The translations under genes were made by a program, and so were the position numbers. A stretch of DNA of 64,000 bases from Veillonellales bacterium (GTDB lineage Bacteria; Bacillota; Negativicutes; Veillonellales; Dialisteraceae), in assembly GCA_944390485.1 (NCBI GenBank), contig CALXPQ010000002.1, positions 1 to 64,000 of the forward strand, given 5' to 3'. Below, piece by piece: positions 28,032-35,892 of the stretch; position 1 is the stretch's first letter; the number at the start of each line of letters is the position of its first letter. The notes beneath the pieces were generated by a model, which saw only the letters and a list, made by a program, of their open reading frames with translations, made no database searches and was not told where the DNA came from.

Positions 28032-29225
28032 TCATTTCATCTGGCTGTACGCTTCGCGGAGCTTTTCCAGGAAGAATTTCGTATTCGCCGTGAGGTCCGG
28101 CCCTTCCGTCTGGAGCGCGCCGCCCACGAGGAAGACCGCGTTGCCGCCGTACACGCGGCACATGCGGCCGAAGAGCTGCCACTTCATGCCGCCGCTCGGC
28201 ACGGGGAAGGCAGGTTTCACATAGCGCATGGGCGCGGACAGGGACGACGCGATGATCGCGCAGTCCTCTTCGCTGTGGACGAAGCGCCCGCCGAAGCTCG
28301 TGAAGATCACCGCGTCCGCGCCGGCGAGGCGGCCGAGCTGGCCGTAGTAGCAGTACGGCGCAATGCCCGTGTCCTCGTGCTGGACAAAGCCGCCGGAGAA
28401 GCATGGATGGAGGAAGATGGGCAGGTGGAAGTCCGGCGCGTCGGCGAGGGCTTTCACCATGCTGAATCCCACGAGGCCCGGCGCAGCCATGATGCCGTCC
28501 GCTCCGAGCTCCTCCGCCTTGTAGGCCCGGTCGAGGAAGCGCAGGTTGTCCGCGGTGCAGTTCGCGATGTAGAGCGAGTGCCCGCCGGTCTTCGCGTTCG
28601 CCTCGTGCACGGCGTCCGCCATGGCGGAGACGCGCTCTTCGAAAGGCGCCCAGCGCTGGTCGAAGAGGCTGTGGTCGTCCTTGATGAGGGGGCAGCCGCC
28701 CAGCGCGAGCGCACCCGCCATCTCCGCCAGCTCCTTCGCGCTCCGCCCGAGGGGCTTCACCGCGGACATGAGGATGGGGCCCGAGGGCACGCCGCAGAGG
28801 TCGCGCAGGCCGCTCTGGCCGAACTTCGGCCCCTTGAAGGTGCTCTCCATGGCTTCCGGCAGCTCGACGGACAGGAGGCGGATGCCCGGCAGGAGGCTCA
28901 CATTGCCGAAGAGCATGTTGAGGAATTCCGTGAAGTCGCTCTCCACGGCTTCCGGCAGGTAGGAGATGACCGCGTAGTACGCGCCGGGCTGGGCTTTCTT
29001 CAGGTCTTCCACATGGCCCACCACGCGCTGCTCGATCCACGTGCCCCGGATGAGATCGGCGGGGCATTCCACGGTCTGCTCATAAGCGATGGCGAGGGCC
29101 TTTTCCCGGGCGCTCTGGAAATCGGAGGCCTCGATGCGGTAGGTGGCGGTGAAGCGCTCTTCCTCCTGCATGCCTTCCAGCAGCTCTTTGAAAATCTCGC
29201 TTCCGAAGAAATCGTTATTTGCCAT
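28032..29225 (-). CDS. RuBisCO-like protein (type IV)
   Basis: This 397-residue protein belongs to the RuBisCO large-subunit superfamily. K157 in AVKPLG corresponds to the KPxxG active-site lysine. The KDDE metal-site motif appears as K182-D-D-H185, so the last metal-ligand glutamate is histidine. H273 and the SGG phosphate loop (344-346) are kept. That pattern excludes a true CO2-fixing RuBisCO and fits type IV proteins, which act as enolases, isomerases or decarboxylases. No methionine-salvage genes are near. The ATG at 29225 follows GGAAAGGAAC; a long open frame upstream is spurious. It is probably co-transcribed with the upstream glycosyltransferase gene, 53 bases away. Confidence 0.88.
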   Translation of the reverse strand: MANNDFFGSEIFKELLEGMQEEERFTATYRIEASDFQSAREKALAIAYEQTVECPADLIRGTWIEQRVVGHVEDLKKAQPGAYYAVISYLPEAVESDFTEFLNMLFGNVSLLPGIRLLSVELPEAMESTFKGPKFGQSGLRDLCGVPSGPILMSAVKPLGRSAKELAEMAGALALGGCPLIKDDHSLFDQRWAPFEERVSAMADAVHEANAKTGGHSLYIANCTADNLRFLDRAYKAEELGADGIMAAPGLVGFSMVKALADAPDFHLPIFLHPCFSGGFVQHEDTGIAPYCYYGQLGRLAGADAVIFTSFGGRFVHSEEDCAIIASSLSAPMRYVKPAFPVPSGGMKWQLFGRMCRVYGGNAVFLVGGALQTEGPDLTANTKFFLEKLREAYSQMK

Positions 29226-29278
29226 TTGTTGTTCCTTTCCGGAGATCCGGTGCGGGTCTCCTCTGGCGATAGCCGCGG

Positions 29279-30235
29279 TCAGCGGCCGGCCCGCGCCTGC
29301 CTGTAGGGGCTCGCGGGGTCGTCGGCGGTGTCGTCCCCGATCCAGTAGAGCGGCCGGTTCTGGGCTTCCTTGAAGATGCGGCTGATGTACTCGCCGACGA
29401 TGCCCAGACCGAGGAGCTGGAGGCTGCCGAAGAGAGAGAGCAGGATGGTCATGGTGGCCCATCCCGGCACGGTGTGGCCGAGCACCCAGCAGCCGAAGAC
29501 GTAGAGGATGAGGAGGAAGCCGAAGATCATGGACAGGACGCCCACGTAAAAGATCATGCGGAGGGGCACGGTGGAATTGGTGAGGATGCCGTCCATGGCG
29601 AGATGGAGCATCTTCTTCATGGAGAACTTCGACACGCCCGCATGGCGCGCCGGAGCGACGTATTCCACGGTGGCCTGCCTGTATCCCATATTCCCGATAA
29701 TGCCGCGGATGAAGCGGCTGTGCTCCCGGAAGCGGCGGAAAGTCAGGATGGCCTTCCGGTCCATGAGGCGGAAGTCCGAGCCGCCCGGGCGGACAGGGCT
29801 GTCCGAGATGGCGTTGATGACCGCGTAGTACCCGGACGAAGTGACGCGCTTCACGAAGCCCGCGTCCTCCGTGGCGGTGCGGATGGCCTGCACGATGTCG
29901 TACCCTTCCTGCCACTTCCCGACGAGTTTCGGGATGAGCGCCGGCGGGTGCTGCATGTCCCCGTCCATGGTGATGACCGCGTCGCCGTCGGCGAAATCCA
30001 TGCCGCAGGTGATGGCAATCTGGTGGCCGAAATTCCGCGCAAAAGAAATGGCCCGCACATGGGGATCCGCCGAGGCGAGCGTGCGGAGCTTCTGCTCCGT
30101 GCTGTCCGTGGATCCGTCATTGATGTAGAGGATCTCGTAATCCATGCCGAGGTCCTTCATCACGCGGGTCACTGCATCGTGGAAATAGACGACGTTATCT
30201 TCTTCATTGTATACCGGGGTGACGATCGAAATCAT
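29279..30235 (-). CDS. Family 2 glycosyltransferase, bactoprenol-linked type
   Basis: This 318-residue protein has an N-terminal GT-A domain (SIVTPVYNEEDN, NDGSTDST, then the metal-binding motif in TMDGDMQHPP) and two C-terminal membrane helices (about 230-255 and 265-290). This is the layout of GtrB/DPM1-like enzymes, which transfer a sugar to undecaprenyl phosphate at the cytoplasmic face. The ATG at 30235 follows TATAAGGAG; an upstream extension of 32 codons has no ribosome site. It is first in a probable two-gene unit with the RuBisCO-like protein, an unusual pairing. Confidence 0.88.
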   Translation of the reverse strand: MISIVTPVYNEEDNVVYFHDAVTRVMKDLGMDYEILYINDGSTDSTEQKLRTLASADPHVRAISFARNFGHQIAITCGMDFADGDAVITMDGDMQHPPALIPKLVGKWQEGYDIVQAIRTATEDAGFVKRVTSSGYYAVINAISDSPVRPGGSDFRLMDRKAILTFRRFREHSRFIRGIIGNMGYRQATVEYVAPARHAGVSKFSMKKMLHLAMDGILTNSTVPLRMIFYVGVLSMIFGFLLILYVFGCWVLGHTVPGWATMTILLSLFGSLQLLGLGIVGEYISRIFKEAQNRPLYWIGDDTADDPASPYRQARAGR

Positions 30236-30266
30236 GGGAAACTCCTTATAAGCAGACATTTTTCTT

Positions 30267-30295
30267 ATTATAACGTAAATCCCGGCCGATGGTAA
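30267..30295 (-). promoter_or_regulatory. Promoter of the glycosyltransferase unit
   Basis: On the minus strand TATAAT (30272-30267) follows a weaker TTACCA (30295-30290) at 17 bases. Confidence 0.5.
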
Positions 30296-30386
30296 GCACG
30301 CCCCGCCGGGTGTCTTTACTGTAGCGGACAATATTGAAAACGGAGCGGCAGGAATTCATAAGATTTCTTAAAGAATGCGCGCAGCC

Positions 30387-30435
30387 AAAAATCCCTCCCG
30401 CCGGAGGGGACAGAATCCGGCAGAGAGGGATTTTT
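30387..30435. terminator. Terminator of the small exported-protein operon
   Basis: AAAAATCCCTC pairs with GAGGGATTTTT around a long, partly structured loop. It is T-rich in both directions and lies about 20 bases after the last small gene (stop at 30455). Confidence 0.8.
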
Positions 30436-30454
30436 CAAAGGAGGAATGGGCGGC

Positions 30455-30646
30455 TCAATGGTGCCAGCCGCCGTGATGCCAGCCGCGGTCATAGTGATGG
30501 CCGCCTTCGTAGTGGTGGGCCGGCGCAGCCTGCGTCCAGCCGGGCTGGCCGTCCGAGGGGAGAGCCGGCGATGCGGCGGACGCCGCGCCTCCGGAGAGGA
30601 GAGCTGCAAAGAGCGCGATTGCCGCGCAGATCAGGGTGCGTTTCAT
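30455..30646 (-). CDS. Small exported His-rich protein
   Basis: This 63-residue protein has a clear signal peptide (residues 1-24, ending AASA). The short mature part ends in a run of histidine pairs: HHYEGGHHYDRGWHHGGWHH. I do not recognise a family. Such His/Gly-rich tails bind transition metals such as nickel, zinc or copper in other proteins, so a periplasmic metal buffer is possible. It is the last gene of a PadR-headed operon and starts behind a purine-rich ribosome site. Confidence 0.75.
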   Translation of the reverse strand: MKRTLICAAIALFAALLSGGAASAASPALPSDGQPGWTQAAPAHHYEGGHHYDRGWHHGGWHH

Positions 30647-30683
30647 GGGAGATTCCGCTTCCTTTCCGACAGACCGTCAGCGC

Positions 30684-31025
30684 TCAGCGGCGGGGCCGGC
30701 GATGTTCGTAGCGGTCATCGTCGTACCAGTCGTCGTCTTCGTGCTCGTAGCGGTCGTCATCATACCAGTCATCATCTTCGTGTTCATACCGGTCGTCATC
30801 GTACCAGTCATCGTCCTCGCGTTCGTAGCGGTCGTCGTCGTACCAGTCGTCGTCTTCGCGCTCGTAGCGGTCATCGTCGTACCAGTCGTCATCTTCGTAT
30901 TCGTACCGGTCGTCGTCATACCGGTCCATATACCGGCCGTGATGCGGGCCGTAGGCGTCGGCAGAGAACGCGCCCGCGCCGAGGAGCGCCGCGGCGACAG
31001 CCGCCGAGAGGAGCCATTTCTTCAT
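30684..31025 (-). CDS. Exported Asp/Tyr-rich tandem-repeat protein
   Basis: This 113-residue protein has a signal peptide (1-24). The rest is almost entirely five tandem copies of a 13-residue unit of the form YE-x-E-DDDWYDDDR, where x is Tyr, Arg or His, ending in HRRPRR. At the DNA level this is a 39-base tandem repeat (about 30700-30920). The mature protein is extremely acidic and aromatic. No known fold is recognised. Clustered Asp and Tyr suggest calcium or other metal binding, or an extracellular matrix or adhesive role. The gene lies in the PadR-headed cluster of small exported proteins. Confidence 0.8.
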   Translation of the reverse strand: MKKWLLSAAVAAALLGAGAFSADAYGPHHGRYMDRYDDDRYEYEDDDWYDDDRYEREDDDWYDDDRYEREDDDWYDDDRYEHEDDDWYDDDRYEHEDDDWYDDDRYEHRRPRR

Positions 31026-31062
31026 GGAGAACCTCGCTTTCCGAAAGAGAAACCATCAGGGA

Positions 31063-31338
31063 TCAGTACCGACAGCCGTGGTGGCGGTATGGGCCGCGGT
31101 GGTAGTACCCGTCGTCATCGTACCAGCCGCCCCGGTCCGCATACCGGCCGCCGTAGTAGGGGCAGTCGCCGCGGGTATGGGGCTCGCCGTAGCCGCACGG
31201 GCAGGTCTCGTCCGCATAGGCCGCGCGGTCATAGCCGCGGTAGCAGCCGGGGTCCCAGCCGCAGTGGGCGTCCGCCGCGAGCGTGCCCGCACCGAGGAGC
31301 GATGCGGCAAGAGCGGCAGAAAGAATCCAGCGTTTCAT
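31063..31338 (-). CDS. Small exported Cys/Tyr/His-rich protein
   Basis: The chosen ATG at 31338 gives a 91-residue protein with a signal peptide (1-24, ending LAADA); an upstream TTG gives 11 more residues that would spoil the signal. The mature part has six cysteines (including TCPCGYG) and the segments GDCPYYGG and GWYDDDGYYHRG, ending RHHGCRY. GDCPYY and GWYDDDGYYH recur in the neighbour at 31362-31976, so the two are related by partial duplication. Disulphide or metal binding is likely. The function is unknown. Confidence 0.75.
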   Translation of the reverse strand: MKRWILSAALAASLLGAGTLAADAHCGWDPGCYRGYDRAAYADETCPCGYGEPHTRGDCPYYGGRYADRGGWYDDDGYYHRGPYRHHGCRY

Positions 31339-31361
31339 GGGAATACCTCGCTTTCGTTCAA

Positions 31362-31976
31362 TCAGTACCAATAGCCTCTGTGGTGGCGGTAGGCGCGGTG
31401 ATGATAATAGCCGTCGTCATCATACCAGCCGTCGTCGTCCCAGTCGTCATACCGGTCATCGTCGTAGTAGTAAGCGCGGCGTTCTTCATAGTAAGGGCAG
31501 TCGCCGCGGCGGTGGTCATAGCCGTACGGGCAGTGCACGCGTCCGTCAGGGCCGTACCGGTGGTACCGGCGTTCGCCGCGCTGGGCCGCCTGCGGCGGAG
31601 CCTGACGGTCATCGCCCCGGCGGACGTCGCCTCTCGGCGGACGGGCCGGACGGCGCACGCCGTCGTCATTGAATCCGGCCTGGCGGACTCCTTCCGCCCG
31701 CGCGGGGCCGGGGCCTCTCATCACAGGACCGGGGCGCATCGCACGGGGCCCGCGCATTTCTTCATAGGCCATGACCACGCCGCGCATCGGGCGGCCGGCC
31801 GTGCCGTCATATTCCGCGCGCATGACGCTGTCCATGTAAGTGCGGGACGGGGGCGTCACGACTTTTTCAGCCGGCGCCCGGGGAGCCGGCGGCACCGCGG
31901 GGGCAGCGGATGCGCTGCCTGCGCCGAACGCCGCGCACGCCGCGGCCAGGGCTGCACAGAGAATCATCTTTTTCAT
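31362..31976 (-). CDS. Exported Pro/Arg-rich protein with Asp/Tyr tail
   Basis: This 204-residue protein has a signal peptide (1-24), a middle region rich in Pro, Arg, Gly and Met (about 26-140), and a tail with GDCPYYEER, then DDDRYDDWDDDGWYDDD, and a terminal His/Tyr stretch. The tail combines motifs of both downstream small proteins: GDCPYY and GWYDDDGYYH shared with 31063-31338, and the DDDRY units of 30684-31025. I do not recognise a family. Low-complexity composition suggests a disordered cell-envelope protein, perhaps metal-binding. Confidence 0.75.
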   Translation of the reverse strand: MKKMILCAALAAACAAFGAGSASAAPAVPPAPRAPAEKVVTPPSRTYMDSVMRAEYDGTAGRPMRGVVMAYEEMRGPRAMRPGPVMRGPGPARAEGVRQAGFNDDGVRRPARPPRGDVRRGDDRQAPPQAAQRGERRYHRYGPDGRVHCPYGYDHRRGDCPYYEERRAYYYDDDRYDDWDDDGWYDDDGYYHHRAYRHHRGYWY

Positions 31977-32044
31977 GAGAACCTCACTTTCTTCCTGCTT
32001 GCGCAGGCGACGACGGGAAATCCGGAAACCATATTACATCTTCT

Positions 32045-32377
32045 TTATGGATTGACCGCAGGAGGCGCGGAAGGCGCAGACTGCGGGGAATCGCCGGCAG
32101 CGGGCGCACGGCCCGGAGCGGAGCGGGGGTCCTGCCGGTCATAGGCCGGCGGCGGAGCGGGACGGCGCATGTGATGCCGCCCTTCGTCGTAGCGGCGCTC
32201 CGGCGGCATGCAGCCCGGGAAGAACCGGCCCATATGCCGGCCGAATTCGTCGGCCATGTACGGATAATTCCGGCGGGCCCATCCGGCGTAGGCGGTGACG
32301 TCGTTCGCGAGGAACGAGGCGATGCCGCCGAAGAGACACAGCACGGACAGCGCCATGCAGAGAATGATCTTTTTCAT
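32045..32377 (-). CDS. Small envelope protein, Pro-rich
   Basis: This 110-residue protein begins with a hydrophobic segment (about 1-24) that could be an uncleaved anchor or a signal peptide. A short Arg/Tyr-rich region and a Pro/Ala-rich disordered C-terminus follow. It starts six bases after the DUF1700 gene stop, so the two are translated from one message. No family is recognised. Confidence 0.7.
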   Translation of the reverse strand: MKKIILCMALSVLCLFGGIASFLANDVTAYAGWARRNYPYMADEFGRHMGRFFPGCMPPERRYDEGRHHMRRPAPPPAYDRQDPRSAPGRAPAAGDSPQSAPSAPPAVNP

Positions 32378-32383
32378 GATGCC

Positions 32384-33163
32384 TCACTTTCTCCCCGCGG
32401 CGGGAAGGAGCAGCACCGCCGGCTGGATCGTGTCCTGCGGCTTCGGGCTGTCCTCCGGGGACGGCGGGGGTACGGGCGCTCCGGTGGAAGCGCCGGAAGA
32501 AGGCGGGGTATGGCGGGCGCGGTGCATCCTGCGGATCTCCGAGCCGGCGAAGAAGAGCGCCAGCCCGGCGAAGAAGCCCGTCCCTCCGAGGAAGAAGAGC
32601 GTCGCTGCGGAAATGCCCGGCAGCGGCGAGAAGCCGCCGAACGCGGGGAACGTCCCCGACAGGAGGTAGACCAGGAGCGCCGTGATGAGGAAGACCAGGA
32701 ACGACGCGGCGTAGCAGGCGGAGAAGAGTACCTTCCACACCAGCCCGCCGGCGGTTTCCGCCGCTTCGGGGAGCTGCGGGGCGATGGAGCGGTCCCACGC
32801 GTCCTGCGCCCGGCTGATCGTCGTGCCGGCGATCTTTCCGGCGTCGCCGGCGAGCTTTTCCGCCTGCCCGGCGAGCCGCTCGGCATGGCCGGCAAGGCGG
32901 TCCGCCGTGTCCGCGATCTTTTCCGCCCGGCGGGACGGCTGCGGCGCGGCCGGCTCCTCCTCGTGGATCATGCCTTCGTGGAGGTACATCTCATATACGT
33001 CCTTCGGGCTGCCCAGCTCCCGGCAGATCTCCTCCTCCGTGAGCCCGGCCTTTTTGCCCTCTTCGAAATGCGCCTCGTAGTCCGAGAGGATTTCCTGGAG
33101 CTCCGCATCGCTCACCCTGCGGAAGTAATAGCGGAGCAGATCCATAAATTCAGTTCGGTTCAT
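32384..33163 (-). CDS. DUF1700 membrane protein
   Basis: This 259-residue protein starts with the DUF1700 (HAAS-type) helical domain (about 1-65: MNRTEFMDLLRYYFRRV, LSDYEAHFEEG, ICRELGSPKDV). A charged helical linker with repeated RLAG/KLAG units follows (about 80-118), then two membrane helices (about 142-168 and 182-208) and a Pro-rich tail. DUF1700 proteins are typically encoded right after a PadR regulator, as here, and are thought to sense membrane state. The start overlaps the padR gene by 14 bases. Confidence 0.88.
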   Translation of the reverse strand: MNRTEFMDLLRYYFRRVSDAELQEILSDYEAHFEEGKKAGLTEEEICRELGSPKDVYEMYLHEGMIHEEEPAAPQPSRRAEKIADTADRLAGHAERLAGQAEKLAGDAGKIAGTTISRAQDAWDRSIAPQLPEAAETAGGLVWKVLFSACYAASFLVFLITALLVYLLSGTFPAFGGFSPLPGISAATLFFLGGTGFFAGLALFFAGSEIRRMHRARHTPPSSGASTGAPVPPPSPEDSPKPQDTIQPAVLLLPAAGRK

Positions 33164-33482
33164 TCGGGGTGCCTCCTTCCTCCAGCAGCGTCCGCACTGC
33201 CTTCGTGAACTGTATCCATTCCCGGACGGATTCTTTGAATTCTTCGCGGCCCGTCTCGGTGATGCGGTAATATTTTCGCGGCGGTCCGTTGTGGGACTCG
33301 GCGAGGTACGTCTCGACGAGCCCGTCTTTCTTGAACCGGTTGAGCAGCGGATAGATGGTGCCCTCGGACATCTCGATATATTTGGAAATGTCCGTCACCA
33401 GCTCATATCCATAATACTCCTTCCGGCGGAGCATGGACAGGACTACGATTTCCATGACTCCTTTCTTGAGCTGCACATTCAT
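33150..33482 (-). CDS. PadR-family transcriptional regulator
   Basis: This 110-residue winged-helix protein (MNVQLKKGVMEIVVLSMLRRKEYYGYELV, EGTIYPLLNRFKKDGLV, GPPRKYYRIT) is a PadR-type repressor. It heads a seven-gene operon of a DUF1700 membrane protein and small exported proteins. A near-perfect 23-base palindrome sits between the -35 and -10 boxes of its promoter, so autoregulation is very likely. The inducer is unknown; relatives respond to envelope stress, phenolic acids or drugs. Confidence 0.93.
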   Translation of the reverse strand: MNVQLKKGVMEIVVLSMLRRKEYYGYELVTDISKYIEMSEGTIYPLLNRFKKDGLVETYLAESHNGPPRKYYRITETGREEFKESVREWIQFTKAVRTLLEEGGTPNEPN

Positions 33483-33564
33483 GGGAGATCCTTTCTGTCA
33501 ATGCGGGGCGGGCCCCGCGGTTCCTGAAAGATACGGGAACGCTTCCTGATCTCTTCTTAACCAC

Positions 33565-33599
33565 ACTATATCACACGGTACTTTGCATTGCAAGGTACC
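33565..33599 (-). promoter_or_regulatory. Promoter and PadR operator
   Basis: On the minus strand TTGCAA (33593-33588) and TATAGT (33570-33565) are 17 bases apart. A palindrome spans 33577-33599: GGTAC at the left pairs with GTACC at the right through a TTTGCATTGCAA core, with 20 of 23 positions symmetric. It covers the spacer and the -35 box, the classic place for a repressor. Confidence 0.75.
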
Positions 33600-33689
33600 A
33601 AGCAATACTGAAATATTAAACTTTTTTTTCGCAGGAGGGGATTTGTCATGGCTCATGAGGAAGCGGGATACATTTTCGATGCAGGGGTA

Positions 33690-35340
33690 TCGGCTCATGG
33701 AGGAGCGGGCTCGCATAGAGAGGCCGTACGTGTCCGGTCATTTACGAATGGTTCTGTTTTAGGAGCACGAGCTCCATAGTCGTGTCACTTTCCTTCTTCC
33801 TCCGGGAAGAATGGAAAGTAACCAAAGGAAGAAGCGGCCGGCCAGGCGAAAAAGGACCTGTCGGCGGGGCGTCCTGCCGCTCAGTTTGTAATTCCCTTTC
33901 ACATCCAATGCGGCTTGTGCGGTAGAGAGACAACTATGCCGGGACAGTACAAACTGCAAGACGCGTCAGGCCGCCCCGCCTGCTGCGGCTCTGAGGAGCC
34001 GCACCGGCCCTTTTTCTTAATGGCCGGGCGCAAATTCGGCGCTCTGGAGAGGAGCGCCTGAGCGGAAGGGCGGCACAGGTTAGAAAGCCGCCCCGCTGGA
34101 ACTGCCCGGCTTCGGGGCCGGGCTCAGGCGGAGAGGGGGACTGTATTCCCGTCCGCAGGGAAAGGAGTGTCCGCAAGCGGACTTTTTCCGCCGTGCTGCG
34201 CACGGGCGTAAGGGGAAAGAGGAGTCCGGCTGCGCCGGAATTTTACGCGGCGCAAAGCGCCTGCGTATGGGAGGAAAAAAGAAAGCCCGGCAGAGCCGGA
34301 CCGTGGCCGCCGCGCTTCGCGCGTGCGTATGGGGCGAAACATTGGCAGGATTAACCTTTGTGTGATTTGGAAGGTTTTCATCGTATGTGGGTCTGCTCCT
34401 GCATGGGGAAGTACACAGCCACAAGGGAGCCGCAATGCGGCGACACAAAACTTCCCCGGGCATGAAGAGAAAGGTAGTCATTTCTCTGTGGTCGCGCCCC
34501 GGTGTGTGTGAAACGTTTGCATTGAAAATGAAGTCTGTACCCTATGCACGATACAAGTTCAGCATTGGTACAGCTCCCCGCCCGTTCCGTTGGAGGCCGA
34601 CCCCGCAGGGGGAAGCTGGGCACCGTCTCAGCGTGAAGACGGGACGCTGTGTCTGAGCGACCGGAGGGAGCGAGTTGCGGCCCGTTAGCTGAGACGGTGT
34701 GCAGCTTAGGCCGGAAACGCGCGGCGGCGCTCCCTTTCTTGGCCGACATTCTTTCCGAGCGGCCGGAAAGAATGTCGGAGACCATGGAATCCCATTCCAA
34801 AAATGGGAAAAGTCGTAAATGAGTGAGCACGTACGGCATCGTTATGTGGGTCCGCGCCGACTGTGTAAAAGAGATTTGGGGTTTATGTGGGGTCCGCACC
34901 AGTGTATGAGAAACAAATGCATCGAGTATGAAGCCCGCATCCCCTGTTTGAAGCAAGTCCAGCACTGGTCCAGCTCCCCGCCCCTTTGAACGAAGGCCGG
35001 TGCCCGAAGGGAGAAAATTTCGCCGGTGGCGTCAGCCGGAGCGCTTGTCTGAGCGAGCAAAGCGAGCGAGTTGCGCGGAGGGTAGTGACCGGCGAAATTT
35101 TCAGGCCGGAGTGATGGGGCGGCATTTTCTTCCTTTGGCGGCTTTCCTTTCTTTTTGGGAAAAGAAGGAAAGCCGCAGACCATGGAATCGTATTCCAAAA
35201 ATAGAAATAGTCGTAAATGAGCGAGCACGTACGGCTTCTCTATGTGGACCCGCATCGCCTGCGAAGAAAAATTTTCATTGCGATGTGGGTCCGCGCCGGT
35301 GTGGGAAAAACGTTCGCGTCGGAAGTGAAGCCTGCCCCCT
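33690..35340. repeat. Mosaic intergenic repeat block 4 (C'-A-D-B-C, then B-C again)
   Basis: Block 4 fills the divergent region between padR and the T-box. The order is C' (about 33690-33775), A (about 33776-34200), D (about 34200-34565), B (about 34565-34785), C (about 34783-34870), a D-like tail (about 34870-34970), a second B (about 34970-35190) and a second C (about 35185-35340). The two B copies carry different hairpins: CCGACATTCTTTCCG with CGGAAAGAATGTCGG, and GCGGCTTTCCT with AGGAAAGCCGC. No frame with a ribosome site is conserved with other blocks. Confidence 0.8.
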
Positions 35341-35438
35341 ATGCATGAGAGCGGGCAAGCCTTGGTCCCGCTTCCTGCCCCGCTGTCCGGACGTTGCCCC
35401 GGATTTCAAAAAGATCAAGAAATAAATCTTCACCATGC

Positions 35439-35467
35439 TTGACAAAAAAGTATCCGTCCGGTACAAT
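35439..35467 (+). promoter_or_regulatory. Promoter of the first T-box transcript
   Basis: Perfect TTGACA at 35439 and TACAAT at 35462 with a 17-base spacer. Confidence 0.85.
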
Positions 35468-35473
35468 ACCGGA

Positions 35474-35850
35474 CATCAACATGGATACAGGCGATGAACG
35501 AGACGGAAGTCGTGCGTGAGAGCTGCAGAGAGCCGGTGGGCGGTGAAAACCGGCGCGGATGCACGATGGACAATCACTCGGGAGCTTCTCTGCCGAAAGA
35601 AGTAGGCGGAGCCGGCCGTCCCCGTTACGGACAGAGCACTGGAATTTTTCTGTGCCGAGAGCATAATGCAGAGTGGTACCGCGCAAGCCGCCTCTGTCCG
35701 GGAGACCGGATGGAGGCGTTTTTTGTTATCCGGGCCCGGAGCGGCCCTCTGCCGGCAGGAGGAGTTCCGGCGTCCCTGAGTATAGTACAGAGTGGTACCG
35801 CGCATGTCGCCTCTGTCTGCCATTGGGCAGGCGGGGGCTTTTTTGTACCC
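35474..35850 (+). promoter_or_regulatory. T-box riboswitch, isoleucine type, doubled antiterminator
   Basis: Stem I is recognisable by the distal AGAGAGCCGG...GGTGAAAACCGG element (35527-35554), the stem TCGTGC/GCACGA and a base stem CGAG/CTCG. The specifier triplet in the loop before CTCG is ATC at 35573-35575, followed by A, which calls for isoleucine tRNA. The T-box sequence GCAGAGTGGTACCGCG ends at 35683 and is followed by a terminator (CGCCTC/GAGGCG plus six T, 35688-35724). A second T-box sequence, ACAGAGTGGTACCGCG (near 35788-35803), is followed by a 13-pair terminator (35808-35847). Both terminators must be passed before the binding-protein gene is transcribed. Confidence 0.88.
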
Positions 35851-35892
35851 TCTTTTGGGATAAGGATCGGATTTCAAAAGGAGGAAATTCAT

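Noticed and set aside
30700..30920. Regular short repeats that might be a CRISPR array
   Set aside because: The 39-base units are contiguous, without unique spacers, and are in frame inside a signal-peptide gene.
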